Below are positions 1 to 6,134 of a stretch of DNA of 8,086 bases, piece by piece. The stretch is from positions 1 through 8,086 of the forward strand of contig CAIXUF010000376.1 of NCBI GenBank assembly GCA_903922535.1, read 5' to 3'. Numbering within the stretch: the stretch's first letter is position 1; each line of letters starts with the position of its first letter. Origin of the DNA: Candidatus Hydrogenedentota bacterium (GTDB lineage: Bacteria > Hydrogenedentota > Hydrogenedentia > Hydrogenedentiales > CAITNO01). The notes under the pieces are model-generated. The model ran no database searches. It worked only from the letters and a program-made list of their open reading frames with translations, and was not told where the DNA came from. A program made the position numbers and the translations under genes.

Positions 1-430
1 CACCCTCAGCGTCAACGATTGTCTGGCCGTCATTGAATCGCTGCGCAAACGCTTCCCAGCCATACAGGGTCCGCCCCGCGCTGACATCTGTTATGCCACC
101 TCCAACCGCCAGGCCGCCATCGTCGAACTGGCCCCCGAAGCTGATCTCGTCCTCGTCGTCGGCGACCCCGAAAGCGCCAACTCCACCCGGCTCCGCGACA
201 TCGCCCGCACCCTCGGCAAACCGGCCCACCTCATCCCCGACGCCGCCGCCATCCGTGTCGCATGGATTGCCGATGTTGCGACGGTGCTCATCACCTCCGG
301 CGCGTCCGTTCCGGAAAGGCTTGTTGAAGACGTTGTCGCATGGTTCCGCCAGCACGGTGCGTGCGAGGTGGAAGAATGCGCCCTCACCCAGGAAGATCTC
401 GAATTCCGTCTGCCCAAGGAAATTGCCTGA
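1..430 (+). CDS. ispH: 4-hydroxy-3-methylbut-2-enyl diphosphate reductase IspH, C-terminal part (5' end outside window)
   Basis: IspH carries out the last step of the MEP isoprenoid pathway, reductively dehydrating HMBPP to IPP and DMAPP with a [4Fe-4S] cluster in the cytoplasm. The reading frame begins at base 2 and gives 142 residues before TGA at 428-430. Visible family marks are ADICYATSNRQ near residues 27-37, whose Cys (codon 89-91) corresponds to the third cluster ligand (Cys197 in E. coli); a GDPESANSTRL segment carrying the Ser-x-Asn substrate-binding pair; TSGASVPERLV with the conserved Ser; and the typical C-terminal ending FRLPKEIA. The N-terminal half with the other two cluster cysteines lies upstream of the window. 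The gene converges on the transporter gene, with 42 bases between the two stop codons. No defect is visible in the part present. Identification is by motif recognition. Confidence 0.95.
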   Translation, partial: TLSVNDCLAVIESLRKRFPAIQGPPRADICYATSNRQAAIVELAPEADLVLVVGDPESANSTRLRDIARTLGKPAHLIPDAAAIRVAWIADVATVLITSGASVPERLVEDVVAWFRQHGACEVEECALTQEDLEFRLPKEIA

Positions 431-436
431 GGAGGG

Positions 437-451
437 CAGGTCTCCGACCTG
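437..451. terminator. Short perfect hairpin between convergent stops (weak terminator candidate)
   Basis: CAGGTC (437-442), a 3-base spacer, then GACCTG (446-451) form a perfect 6-bp stem in the 42-base gap between the ispH and transporter stop codons. There is no T-run directly after it on either strand, so a role as an intrinsic terminator is doubtful. Its position between convergent genes is the main argument for function. Confidence 0.3.
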
Positions 452-472
452 TGTCGCAAAACTCCAACCGCC

Positions 473-2644
473 CTACGATTGCAACGATTGCTTGTGCACT
501 GGGTAGAAGCAGATCAGGATCATGCCGATGAGACCGAAGAGTCCCGCGAAGGGACCGACGAGCAGCACGCCGGTGTACTGCTCGATGCGGTTGCCCCACA
601 GGTTCATCGACTGCGATGCAAGCAGGACCGAGCCCGCCATGGACGCCTTCCAGATGAAGGCGCTCAGGCCGTTGTAAAGGGCCTCACGGCGCTCGCCTGA
701 GAGCCGTTCGTCGTAGTCGATGATGTCGCCAATCATGGGTACCATCATGACGTAGATTAGCGCCTGGCCGACGCCGCAGTAGCCGAAGAGGATCATGCCC
801 CAGAGCTGGCGCGTGGCAAAGCTGGCCGTGGACTGGCCGATGAGATACATACAGGGCATGCCGCTGGCTATGATGAAGAGGGCCATGAAGATGAGCCACT
901 TCATGTGCAGGTGCCGCGCAAGGATGGGGATGAACGCATAGGACACCACGGCGACCAGGATGAACGGCACGAGCAGTTTCGTGATGGTGCCCTCGTCGCC
1001 GTCGAGTCCCAGCTCGGCCCAGTAGGGGAGCGCGCGCTGCACGGCGAGGAAGCCGATGGTGAAGAAGAAGAAGGAAAACGCGTAGATCATGAAGGGCTTG
1101 TTGCGCAGCGCGTCGAGCACGGCGCGGCCGTAGGGCAGCGGCTCGCTCTGCACCGCCTCGGAGTCGTAGCGCTCACGGACGAATATGACGGGAAGCATGA
1201 ACAGGATAAGCGCCAGAAACGCGAAGAGGGTGGACACGCGCCGGTAGCCGGTGGGGGAGAAGGACTCCTCGCGCCGCTCCAATGCGGCCACGCCGGGCAG
1301 GTCGGCCATTAGGCTGCGCAGGTAGGCGATGGTCAGGTCGGCGCGCAGCGCCTTTGGAAACACGAGCGTGCGTGTTGGGCCGTTCGCACCGAGTTGAATG
1401 AGGTTGCTGCGCAGTGCCTCGCGGGCCGTGGCTTCGACGAGATAGTCACGGCCTTCCGGCGACAAACCCTTTACACCCTTCGGTAGATCATAGCGCGCGA
1501 AGCCGGGACCCAGCGTGGCCTTTGCGGTGCCGGTCACGCCGGGAATCTTCGCTGCGATCTGCTGCAACGCCACCTCGTCCATCCGTTCGGCCATGACTGT
1601 GGGGAAGGTGATGGCCGCAGCGGTTTCCGCCATGGCAAGTTCCGCTTCCCTGTCCATCGAACGGCGCAGCGGTGCCAGCGCCTGTTCGCGCACATTGTCG
1701 AGCAACTTCGCGTCCAGCGCGCCTTCCTGGAACTCGGCGCCGTACCAGGCGCGGCGCCTGACGGGCGTGTATTTCTCCCGGAGTGTCTCGGGGATCAGGC
1801 TGCGAATGGCGGCGGCGGCGGTCTCCCCGCGCAGCTTGTCGTAGAGGGCACCCTTGACCATCAGCGTCGACTTGTCGCCGAGGGCAACCAGTGTTATATT
1901 GCTGGACTCGAAGCCATCCACCCGCAGTCCCGATGCGTCGGCCCCGATTTTCCCCGCAAGTTCCGGCGCGGCGGAGAACAGTCGGCTGGCGGCCTTCGTC
2001 AGTGCCTGCAGGTCGGTGATCGGCCGGTCCAACTTCACCGCCAGGCTGCTTTCGACGCGGCCCGGGTCCATCGCGGCGATGAGCACGCCCGGCAGCGCGT
2101 TGGCGAGCGCGAGGCCAAGGATCATGCCGATGGCGGTCCAGGTGCCGATGGCGACGCGGGCCGCATCGGACCGCGCAATCTCCGGGCCGAGCGCCGTCAG
2201 CGGAACCACCGCCACGGAAAACAGCGTCCAGTGCGCGCACAGCAGGACGGTGCCGTAGGCGAGATTGAGCCAGGAGGTGCCGTTCACGGGCGGATACCAG
2301 AACCCGATCATGGTGAACACCATGAGCACGCCGCCCCAGAAGATGTAGGGCAGCCGCCGGCCGGGGATGGGGATGAAGCGCCAGCGGCCGGGCCGCGTGC
2401 TTGTCCCGTCGGACAGCATGCCGATGACCGGGCTGCTGAACGCGTCCCAGCAGGTTCCGACAATGAAGATGATGCCGACCATGCCGACGGACACGTAGAT
2501 GGTGCGGCCGACACCGCCCGAGGGGGAGTAGAAGTAGAGCCCCCACTGGTTGATGACCTCGCTGCACAACTGCACGCCGATCATGGAAAGGCAGATGGCG
2601 AGCCCCTCGACCCACGAGAACTCACGAGCCTTGACCTGTTTCAC
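473..2644 (-). CDS. GPH-type MFS sugar:cation symporter-like protein with a ~270-residue extracytoplasmic insert
   Basis: This is a predicted inner-membrane transporter of 723 residues, against about 450-500 for typical MelB-like GPH proteins. Twelve hydrophobic segments can be placed at roughly 11-30, 50-67, 97-117, 127-151, 165-192, 468-489, 518-540, 555-576, 582-602, 613-640, 658-680 and 690-713. The loop between TM2 and TM3 has the family pattern WDAFSSPVIGMLSD (66-79) followed by RPGRWRF and GRRLPYI; TM5 is preceded by GPEIARSDAARV and TM6 ends in VRERY, as in GPH members. The extra length lies between TM5 and TM6 (about 193-465), a loop that faces outward in this family. By eye, MelB's second TM2 Asp (WDAxxDP) is Ser71 here and its TM4 Asp is near Thr140, so cation coupling may differ. 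The start is GTG at 2644, preceded by AAGGAG (2651-2656) at 6-base spacing; the next upstream ORF ends at 2735. The substrate is unknown; neighbouring glgC hints at sugars. Family call confident, transport direction and substrate not. Confidence 0.85.
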   Translation of the reverse strand: MKQVKAREFSWVEGLAICLSMIGVQLCSEVINQWGLYFYSPSGGVGRTIYVSVGMVGIIFIVGTCWDAFSSPVIGMLSDGTSTRPGRWRFIPIPGRRLPYIFWGGVLMVFTMIGFWYPPVNGTSWLNLAYGTVLLCAHWTLFSVAVVPLTALGPEIARSDAARVAIGTWTAIGMILGLALANALPGVLIAAMDPGRVESSLAVKLDRPITDLQALTKAASRLFSAAPELAGKIGADASGLRVDGFESSNITLVALGDKSTLMVKGALYDKLRGETAAAAIRSLIPETLREKYTPVRRRAWYGAEFQEGALDAKLLDNVREQALAPLRRSMDREAELAMAETAAAITFPTVMAERMDEVALQQIAAKIPGVTGTAKATLGPGFARYDLPKGVKGLSPEGRDYLVEATAREALRSNLIQLGANGPTRTLVFPKALRADLTIAYLRSLMADLPGVAALERREESFSPTGYRRVSTLFAFLALILFMLPVIFVRERYDSEAVQSEPLPYGRAVLDALRNKPFMIYAFSFFFFTIGFLAVQRALPYWAELGLDGDEGTITKLLVPFILVAVVSYAFIPILARHLHMKWLIFMALFIIASGMPCMYLIGQSTASFATRQLWGMILFGYCGVGQALIYVMMVPMIGDIIDYDERLSGERREALYNGLSAFIWKASMAGSVLLASQSMNLWGNRIEQYTGVLLVGPFAGLFGLIGMILICFYPVHKQSLQS

Positions 2645-2667
2645 GGCTGACTCCTTGGCCTTGTCAC

Positions 2668-2709
2668 AAAAAGAACCGGGCAGGCGGATTCACGTCCGCT
2701 CCGCCCGGG
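2668..2709 (-). terminator. Intrinsic terminator downstream of glgC
   Basis: Read on the minus strand, CCGGGC (2708-2703) pairs with GCCCGG (2681-2676). Inside it GCGGA pairs with TCCGC, or alternatively CGGGCGGA pairs with TCCGCCTG including one G-T wobble. The stem is followed by TTCTTTTTG (2675-2667). A GC-rich stem followed by a T-run is the classic Rho-independent form. It starts 26 bases after the glgC stop, and its T-run ends 23 bases before the transporter's GTG, so it lies in the only gap between these two co-oriented genes. Confidence 0.8.
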
Positions 2710-2734
2710 AAAACTCTCCGCTGCCTGTCGTAGC

Positions 2735-4045
2735 CTATTCGATCCGTGTTCCCGACGGAATGATCCCGTCCTTGAACACGACCACAATGCCGTCGCGGAT
2801 GGCGTAGCCGTCGCCGTCGTAGTCTTTCAGCTTGTCCGACCCGCGGATCACCACGTTGTCGCCTATGCGCGCGTTGTGGTCGATGATCGCCTGCTTGATC
2901 TTCGTGTTACGCCCGATGCCGATGGGCGGTTTGTCCTTGGGCGGATTGGGCCCCTCAAAGTAGTCCGCGCCGAGCACGATGCAGCGCTCGACCACCGCGC
3001 CGGGCCGGATGGTGCTGCGGATGCCGATGATGCTGTCGCGGACCGTGGCGTTGTCGATGCGCGTGCCGCTGCACACGATCGCGTCGTCCACTTTCGAATT
3101 GAGGATCTTCACGCCCGGCAGCATGCGCGCGTGGGTGTAGATGACATGGTCGGGATCATGGAACTCGAAGGGCGGGTCCGGGGTGGTCATCGCCATCGAC
3201 ACGTCGAAGTAGGAGCGCACCGTGCCGATGTCCTCCCAAAACCCGTGGAACATGTGGGCGAACACCCGGTACTTCTTGAGCGCGTTGGGCAGGATCTCCT
3301 TGCCGAAGTCGACCCAGTCCAGGTTGTGCAGCAGGACCTCCTCGAGCACGTCGGCCTTGAACGCGTAGACGCCCATGCTGGCCAGATAGTCCTTGCCGCC
3401 CTCGGGATGAAACTCGAAATCGTCGAACACCTTCTTCGGGGTGACCAGTCCGTCAAGCACCTTCTCGTCCCGCGGCTTCTCGACGAACTCGCGGATGGCC
3501 GCATCCTTGTTGACCTTCATGACGCCGAAAGACCGGGCCGACGCACGGTCCACCGGCAGGGCTGCCACCGTGATGTCCGCGTCCTTGGCCAGGTGCGTGG
3601 CGAGCATCGTCCGGTAGTCCATGCGGTACAACTGGTCGCCCGACAGGATGAGGAAATGCTTCAGCCCGCGCTGGCGGATGTGGAGCAGGTGCTTGCGGAC
3701 CGCGTCGGCCGTGCCCTGGAACCAGTCGCCCGTCTCGTTGGTCTGCTCCGCCGCGAGAATCTCGACCGACCCGCCGCTGAACTCGTCAAACTTGTAGGTG
3801 TTCTTGATATGGCGGTTCAGCGAGTGGCTGTTGAACTGGGTCAGCACGAGGATGCGGTTGATGTCCGAATGGATACAGTTGCTGAGCGGAATGTCGATCA
3901 GCCGGTAATGGCCGCACAGCGGCACCGCCGGCTTTGCCCGCACCTTGGTCAGCGGATAGAGCCGCGTTCCGCGGCCGCCCCCGAGGACAATCGCCCCCAC
4001 GCTTTTGAGGAAATCCCGATTCGCCGCATCCGACAGTTTTTGCAT
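2735..4045 (-). CDS. glgC: Glucose-1-phosphate adenylyltransferase (ADP-glucose pyrophosphorylase)
   Basis: GlgC makes ADP-glucose and pyrophosphate from ATP and glucose 1-phosphate, the committed and allosterically controlled step of bacterial glycogen synthesis, as a cytoplasmic tetramer. The 436 residues match the family's usual length. The N-terminal nucleotidyltransferase domain shows [12 protein letters not shown] (22-33), [21 protein letters not shown] (37-56), [12 protein letters not shown] (106-117), GDQLYRMDY (136-144, with the catalytic-type Asp137), FVEKP (187-191, Lys190 at the glucose-1-phosphate-binding position) and WEDIGT (270-275). The C-terminal part (from about 310) is the left-handed beta-helix, with [24 protein letters not shown] and an IPSGT ending. 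Several stretches ([21 protein letters not shown]) resemble cyanobacterial and plant enzymes more than E. coli GlgC. ATG at 4045 is chosen because AAGGAG (4055-4060) sits 9 bases upstream and the motif spacing fits; the in-frame ATG at 4129 lies upstream of the likely transcription start. A terminator follows. Confidence 0.96.
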   Translation of the reverse strand: MQKLSDAANRDFLKSVGAIVLGGGRGTRLYPLTKVRAKPAVPLCGHYRLIDIPLSNCIHSDINRILVLTQFNSHSLNRHIKNTYKFDEFSGGSVEILAAEQTNETGDWFQGTADAVRKHLLHIRQRGLKHFLILSGDQLYRMDYRTMLATHLAKDADITVAALPVDRASARSFGVMKVNKDAAIREFVEKPRDEKVLDGLVTPKKVFDDFEFHPEGGKDYLASMGVYAFKADVLEEVLLHNLDWVDFGKEILPNALKKYRVFAHMFHGFWEDIGTVRSYFDVSMAMTTPDPPFEFHDPDHVIYTHARMLPGVKILNSKVDDAIVCSGTRIDNATVRDSIIGIRSTIRPGAVVERCIVLGADYFEGPNPPKDKPPIGIGRNTKIKQAIIDHNARIGDNVVIRGSDKLKDYDGDGYAIRDGIVVVFKDGIIPSGTRIE

Positions 4046-4100
4046 AATAAACGGCTCCTTCCGGGGGGGCCGCACCCTTGCGGACCGCACCGTTGCCCGC

Positions 4101-4129
4101 ATTGTATCCAACCCGCATCCGGGAACCAA
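4101..4129 (-). promoter_or_regulatory. Candidate sigma70-type promoter of glgC
   Basis: On the minus strand TTGGTT (4129-4124) and TACAAT (4106-4101) are separated by 17 bases. The -10 matches TATAAT at 5 of 6 positions; the -35 matches TTGACA at 3 of 6. Transcription would start near 4094, leaving a leader of about 49 bases before the glgC ATG. This is a consensus match by eye. Confidence 0.5.
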
Positions 4130-4182
4130 ACCAGCATGGAGCGCGCCGTCCAGAAATAGTCCTGTCTTTGGGCGTCAAATCC

Positions 4183-4191
4183 TGTTATGAT
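4183..4191 (+). promoter_or_regulatory. Candidate extended -10 promoter of the methyltransferase gene
   Basis: TG (4183-4184), one base, then TATGAT (4186-4191) form an extended -10 element with a 5 of 6 match to TATAAT. No good -35 lies at the usual distance, which extended -10 promoters tolerate. The transcript would start near 4198, with a short leader containing AGGAGA. The in-frame ATG at 4187 lies inside this -10, which argues against it being the start codon. Confidence 0.45.
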
Positions 4192-4216
4192 CCCACTTTC
4201 ACCCAGGAGACCCCCC

Positions 4217-4972
4217 ATGTCGAGCGCCGAGGAGCGTATATTCGAGCTTTATGAAGGACTGCCACGCCAGGGCCCCGGCTGTGCCGATGCCACGCGCCGC
4301 GCCTTCAAAATGCTCCCCATTGCCGCCGGACGCCCCGACATCCTGGATATCGGCTGCGGTTCGGGCGCACAAACCATCGAACTGGCCCTGTGCTCCGGGG
4401 GGCGTGTCACCGCTGTCGACATTCATGAGCCCTTCCTGCGCGTTCTGGAGGAGTCGGCCCGTGAGGCCTGGCTGGAGGATCGCATCCAGACCCGGGCCAT
4501 GTCCATGGAGCATCTCGATTTCCCCGACGGGACCTTTGACCTGATCTGGTCCGAGGGCGCCGTGTACCACATGGGTTTCGAGAAGGGGTTGCACGCATGG
4601 CGGCGCCTGCTGCGGCCCGGCGGCTGCGTGGCCATCTCCGAGTTGACTTGGCTCACCGCATATCCGCCCGAGGCGGCCCGCACCTTCTGGGGCGCCGCCT
4701 ATCCCGAAATGGCGGAAATTGGGACAAACTTGGACCGGGCCCGACGCGCCGGCTATGAACCCCTCGACACCTTCACGCTGCCGGAAAGCGCCTGGTGGGA
4801 CGAGTATTACACCCCCCAGCTCGCCCTGCTCAGCAAATTGGAGCGGCGCAACCCCAAAGACCCGGTGCTTGTCGGGCTGATTGCCGGTGTTCGGGCCGAA
4901 ATCGAGCTGTACCGCCGCCATTCCGCCGCCTACGGCTACGTCTTCTATCTCCTCCGCCGCGCCGCCGACTGA
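4217..4972 (+). CDS. Class I SAM-dependent methyltransferase (Methyltransf_11/UbiE-like)
   Basis: This is a predicted soluble cytoplasmic methyltransferase of 251 residues with a Rossmann-type SAM-binding fold. Motif I is DILDIGCGSGAQT (41-53), with the glycine-rich loop; the acidic residue that contacts the SAM ribose is Asp68 in TAVDIH; DFPDGTFDLIWSEGAVYHM (101-119) corresponds to the post-motif II region; LLRPGG (131-136) is the common motif III turn. The N-terminal LYEGLPRQGPG (11-21) followed by an ATRRAF helix is typical of a group of stand-alone bacterial methyltransferases that includes structural-genomics entries from Bacteroides. The acceptor substrate cannot be inferred. ATG at 4217 is chosen because AGGAGA (4205-4210) precedes it by 6 bases. 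It is divergent from glgC; the next gene begins 90 bases downstream and seems to have its own promoter. No sign of truncation. Confidence 0.88.
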   Translation: MSSAEERIFELYEGLPRQGPGCADATRRAFKMLPIAAGRPDILDIGCGSGAQTIELALCSGGRVTAVDIHEPFLRVLEESAREAWLEDRIQTRAMSMEHLDFPDGTFDLIWSEGAVYHMGFEKGLHAWRRLLRPGGCVAISELTWLTAYPPEAARTFWGAAYPEMAEIGTNLDRARRAGYEPLDTFTLPESAWWDEYYTPQLALLSKLERRNPKDPVLVGLIAGVRAEIELYRRHSAAYGYVFYLLRRAAD

Positions 4973-4999
4973 CGCCGGGGGACTCGCCCCTATTGTCGG

Positions 5000-5028
5000 T
5001 TGCGAATGTTTCAAGTGCGGGGTATCCT
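5000..5028 (+). promoter_or_regulatory. Candidate promoter of the exported-protein gene
   Basis: TTGCGA (5000-5005) and TATCCT (5023-5028) are separated by 17 bases, and each matches the sigma70 consensus at 4 of 6 positions. Transcription would start near 5035, giving a leader of about 28 bases that contains AGGAGA. It is a weak consensus match, supported by spacing and placement. Confidence 0.35.
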
Positions 5029-5062
5029 ATCCGATACAAGCAACGGCAGGAGAAACACCACG

Positions 5063-6019
5063 ATGATTACGGCCACGCTGATGATTCTGTGCGGGACTCT
5101 TGGCGCCGCAGGGGAAGCTTCGGCGCTGCATGCGGGGGAAATCGGGGTGGAGGGGTTCAAATGCGTGGTGGGCGACAATGAAAAATGGGGGGACGGGCAC
5201 GGCGCGGGATACAACGGCGTGTTCCTCATGGAACTGCCGGGCATGGCGGGCACGCCCTTTGTGCCCGCGTACGCCGGGCTGAACCTCGAACACTATTTTG
5301 ACCTCAGCCCCAGAAGCGACGACAACGGTATTTTCTTCGAGCCGCGCCACGCACCCATGTCCTTTGCCCTGCTGAATGCGCATTCGGCGGAACTTCACCA
5401 GCCGCCTTCCCCGCATTATGGGGTCGAAAGCTGGTCCCGTTTCGAGGTGAAATCACCGGGGCGCATCGACATGCGGTTTCGCTGCGTGCCGCACAGGGCG
5501 GACCTGGAGGGCGGCGTGCTGGGGGTGTTCTGGGCGTCCTATATCAATGCGCCCATGGACAAGAGCCTCTATTTTCTGGCGGCGGGGTCCACGCTCGACG
5601 CGCCGGTGTGGGGGCAGTACGCCACCCAGAAACACAACCGGGACAGTACGCTCATCAGTGAAAACGACACCCGCGAACTGGCGTTCAAGAGTGAGGGTGG
5701 CACCCTGTTCGACAACCTTTCACCGCTTCGTTACAGCGTTCCGTTCTTCTACGGCAACCACGGCGATCACGTGCTGATCTACATTTTCGAGCCGGACGCG
5801 CTCATCCGCTTTTCCCACTCGCCCTCCGGGGGCGGCCCCACCACCGCCAAGGACGGATACAATCCCGCATGGGATTTCCAGTATCTCATCCCTGGCTATG
5901 AGACCGGCAAGGAGTACGGTTTCCGCATGCGGCTGGTCTGCAAGCCCTGGAAAGATCGCGCCGACATCATTGCGGAAGTCCGCGCATGTCTCCAGGAAAT
6001 GGGGGACCAAAGCCGGTAG
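5063..6019 (+). CDS. Unrecognised, putatively exported beta-rich protein
   Basis: I do not recognise this family. The product is 318 residues. A hydrophobic N-terminus (MITATLMILCGTLGAAGEASA) ends in a possible signal-peptidase site around Ala19-Ala23, but its n-region has no Lys or Arg, which is unusual. The mature part is rich in aromatic residues and alternating hydrophobic stretches suggestive of beta strands (for example 150-175, 222-252 and 268-295), with many His, Trp and Tyr. Striking segments are FFYGNHGDHVLIYIFEP (228-244), NPAWDFQYLIPGY (267-279) and GKEYGFRMRLVCKPW (282-296). The general look recalls beta-sandwich carbohydrate-binding or mutarotase-like proteins, but no catalytic motif can be assigned. 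Cysteines are at 10, 34, 141, 293 and 309; residue 10 is not in a proper lipobox. ATG at 5063 is chosen because AGGAG (5048-5052) lies 10 bases upstream; in-frame TTG (5000) and ATG (5006) lie within the likely promoter. Coding status is supported by start signal, length and composition. Confidence 0.75.
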   Translation: MITATLMILCGTLGAAGEASALHAGEIGVEGFKCVVGDNEKWGDGHGAGYNGVFLMELPGMAGTPFVPAYAGLNLEHYFDLSPRSDDNGIFFEPRHAPMSFALLNAHSAELHQPPSPHYGVESWSRFEVKSPGRIDMRFRCVPHRADLEGGVLGVFWASYINAPMDKSLYFLAAGSTLDAPVWGQYATQKHNRDSTLISENDTRELAFKSEGGTLFDNLSPLRYSVPFFYGNHGDHVLIYIFEPDALIRFSHSPSGGGPTTAKDGYNPAWDFQYLIPGYETGKEYGFRMRLVCKPWKDRADIIAEVRACLQEMGDQSR

Positions 6020-6051
6020 GGTGTTGCAAGACTCCATTTTGGACGCATTCG

Positions 6052-6078
6052 CCCCTTGCGCCCCCGGCCGGGAAGGGG
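6052..6078. repeat. Inverted repeat between the exported-protein gene and uvrA
   Basis: CCCCTT (6052-6057) and AAGGGG (6073-6078) form a 6-bp stem around a 15-base GC-rich interior that itself contains CCCGG/CCGGG. It lies 33 bases after the preceding stop codon and immediately upstream of the candidate uvrA -10. It could be a terminator of the upstream gene (the following ATGCTATTCTGCTTTGTTT is T-rich but has no clean T-run) or an operator-like element over the -35 region. Neither role is proven. Confidence 0.35.
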
Positions 6079-6079
6079 A

Positions 6080-6088
6080 TGCTATTCT
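6080..6088 (+). promoter_or_regulatory. Candidate extended -10 promoter of uvrA
   Basis: TG (6080-6081), one base, then TATTCT (6083-6088) form an extended -10 element with a 4 of 6 hexamer match. The same TGnTATnnT layout occurs before the methyltransferase gene. The transcript would start near 6095, about 40 bases before the uvrA ATG. I found no E. coli-type (CTGT-N8-ACAG) or Bacillus-type (CGAAC-N4-GTTCG) LexA box nearby, so SOS control is not evident. Confidence 0.4.
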
Positions 6089-6134
6089 GCTTTGTTTACC
6101 TGTCATTGCATCGATTGCGCAAGGAATCATCCCC

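Noticed and set aside
33..506. 157-codon plus-strand frame across ispH
   Set aside because: It is in a different frame from ispH, is rich in Pro, Ser and Arg, and the ispH frame has the cluster and substrate motifs.
1488..2615. 375-codon minus-strand frame overlapping the transporter gene
   Set aside because: It is a frame-shifted reading of the transporter with an extreme Arg/Gly/His composition. The transporter frame has membrane segments and family motifs.
4046..4129. N-terminal extension of GlgC by 28 residues to the ATG at 4129
   Set aside because: The extension is not family-like, the internal ATG at 4045 has a well-placed AAGGAG, and the candidate promoter lies between the two starts.
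2876..4159. 427-codon plus-strand open frame antisense to glgC
   Set aside because: It is a shadow frame of a strongly supported glgC. Its product is low-complexity (rich in Asp, Val, His, Arg) with no recognisable domain, as expected in GC-rich DNA.
4977..4990. GGGG/CCCC hairpin after the methyltransferase stop
   Set aside because: The stem is only 4-5 bp with no T-run, too weak to call a terminator in GC-rich sequence.
4199..5014. 271-codon minus-strand frame opposite the methyltransferase
   Set aside because: It is an antisense shadow. The plus-strand frame contains intact SAM-binding motifs.
5063..5120. Lipoprotein signal in the exported protein (Cys10)
   Set aside because: The residues before Cys10 (Met-Ile-Leu) do not fit the lipobox, whose last position should be a small residue.
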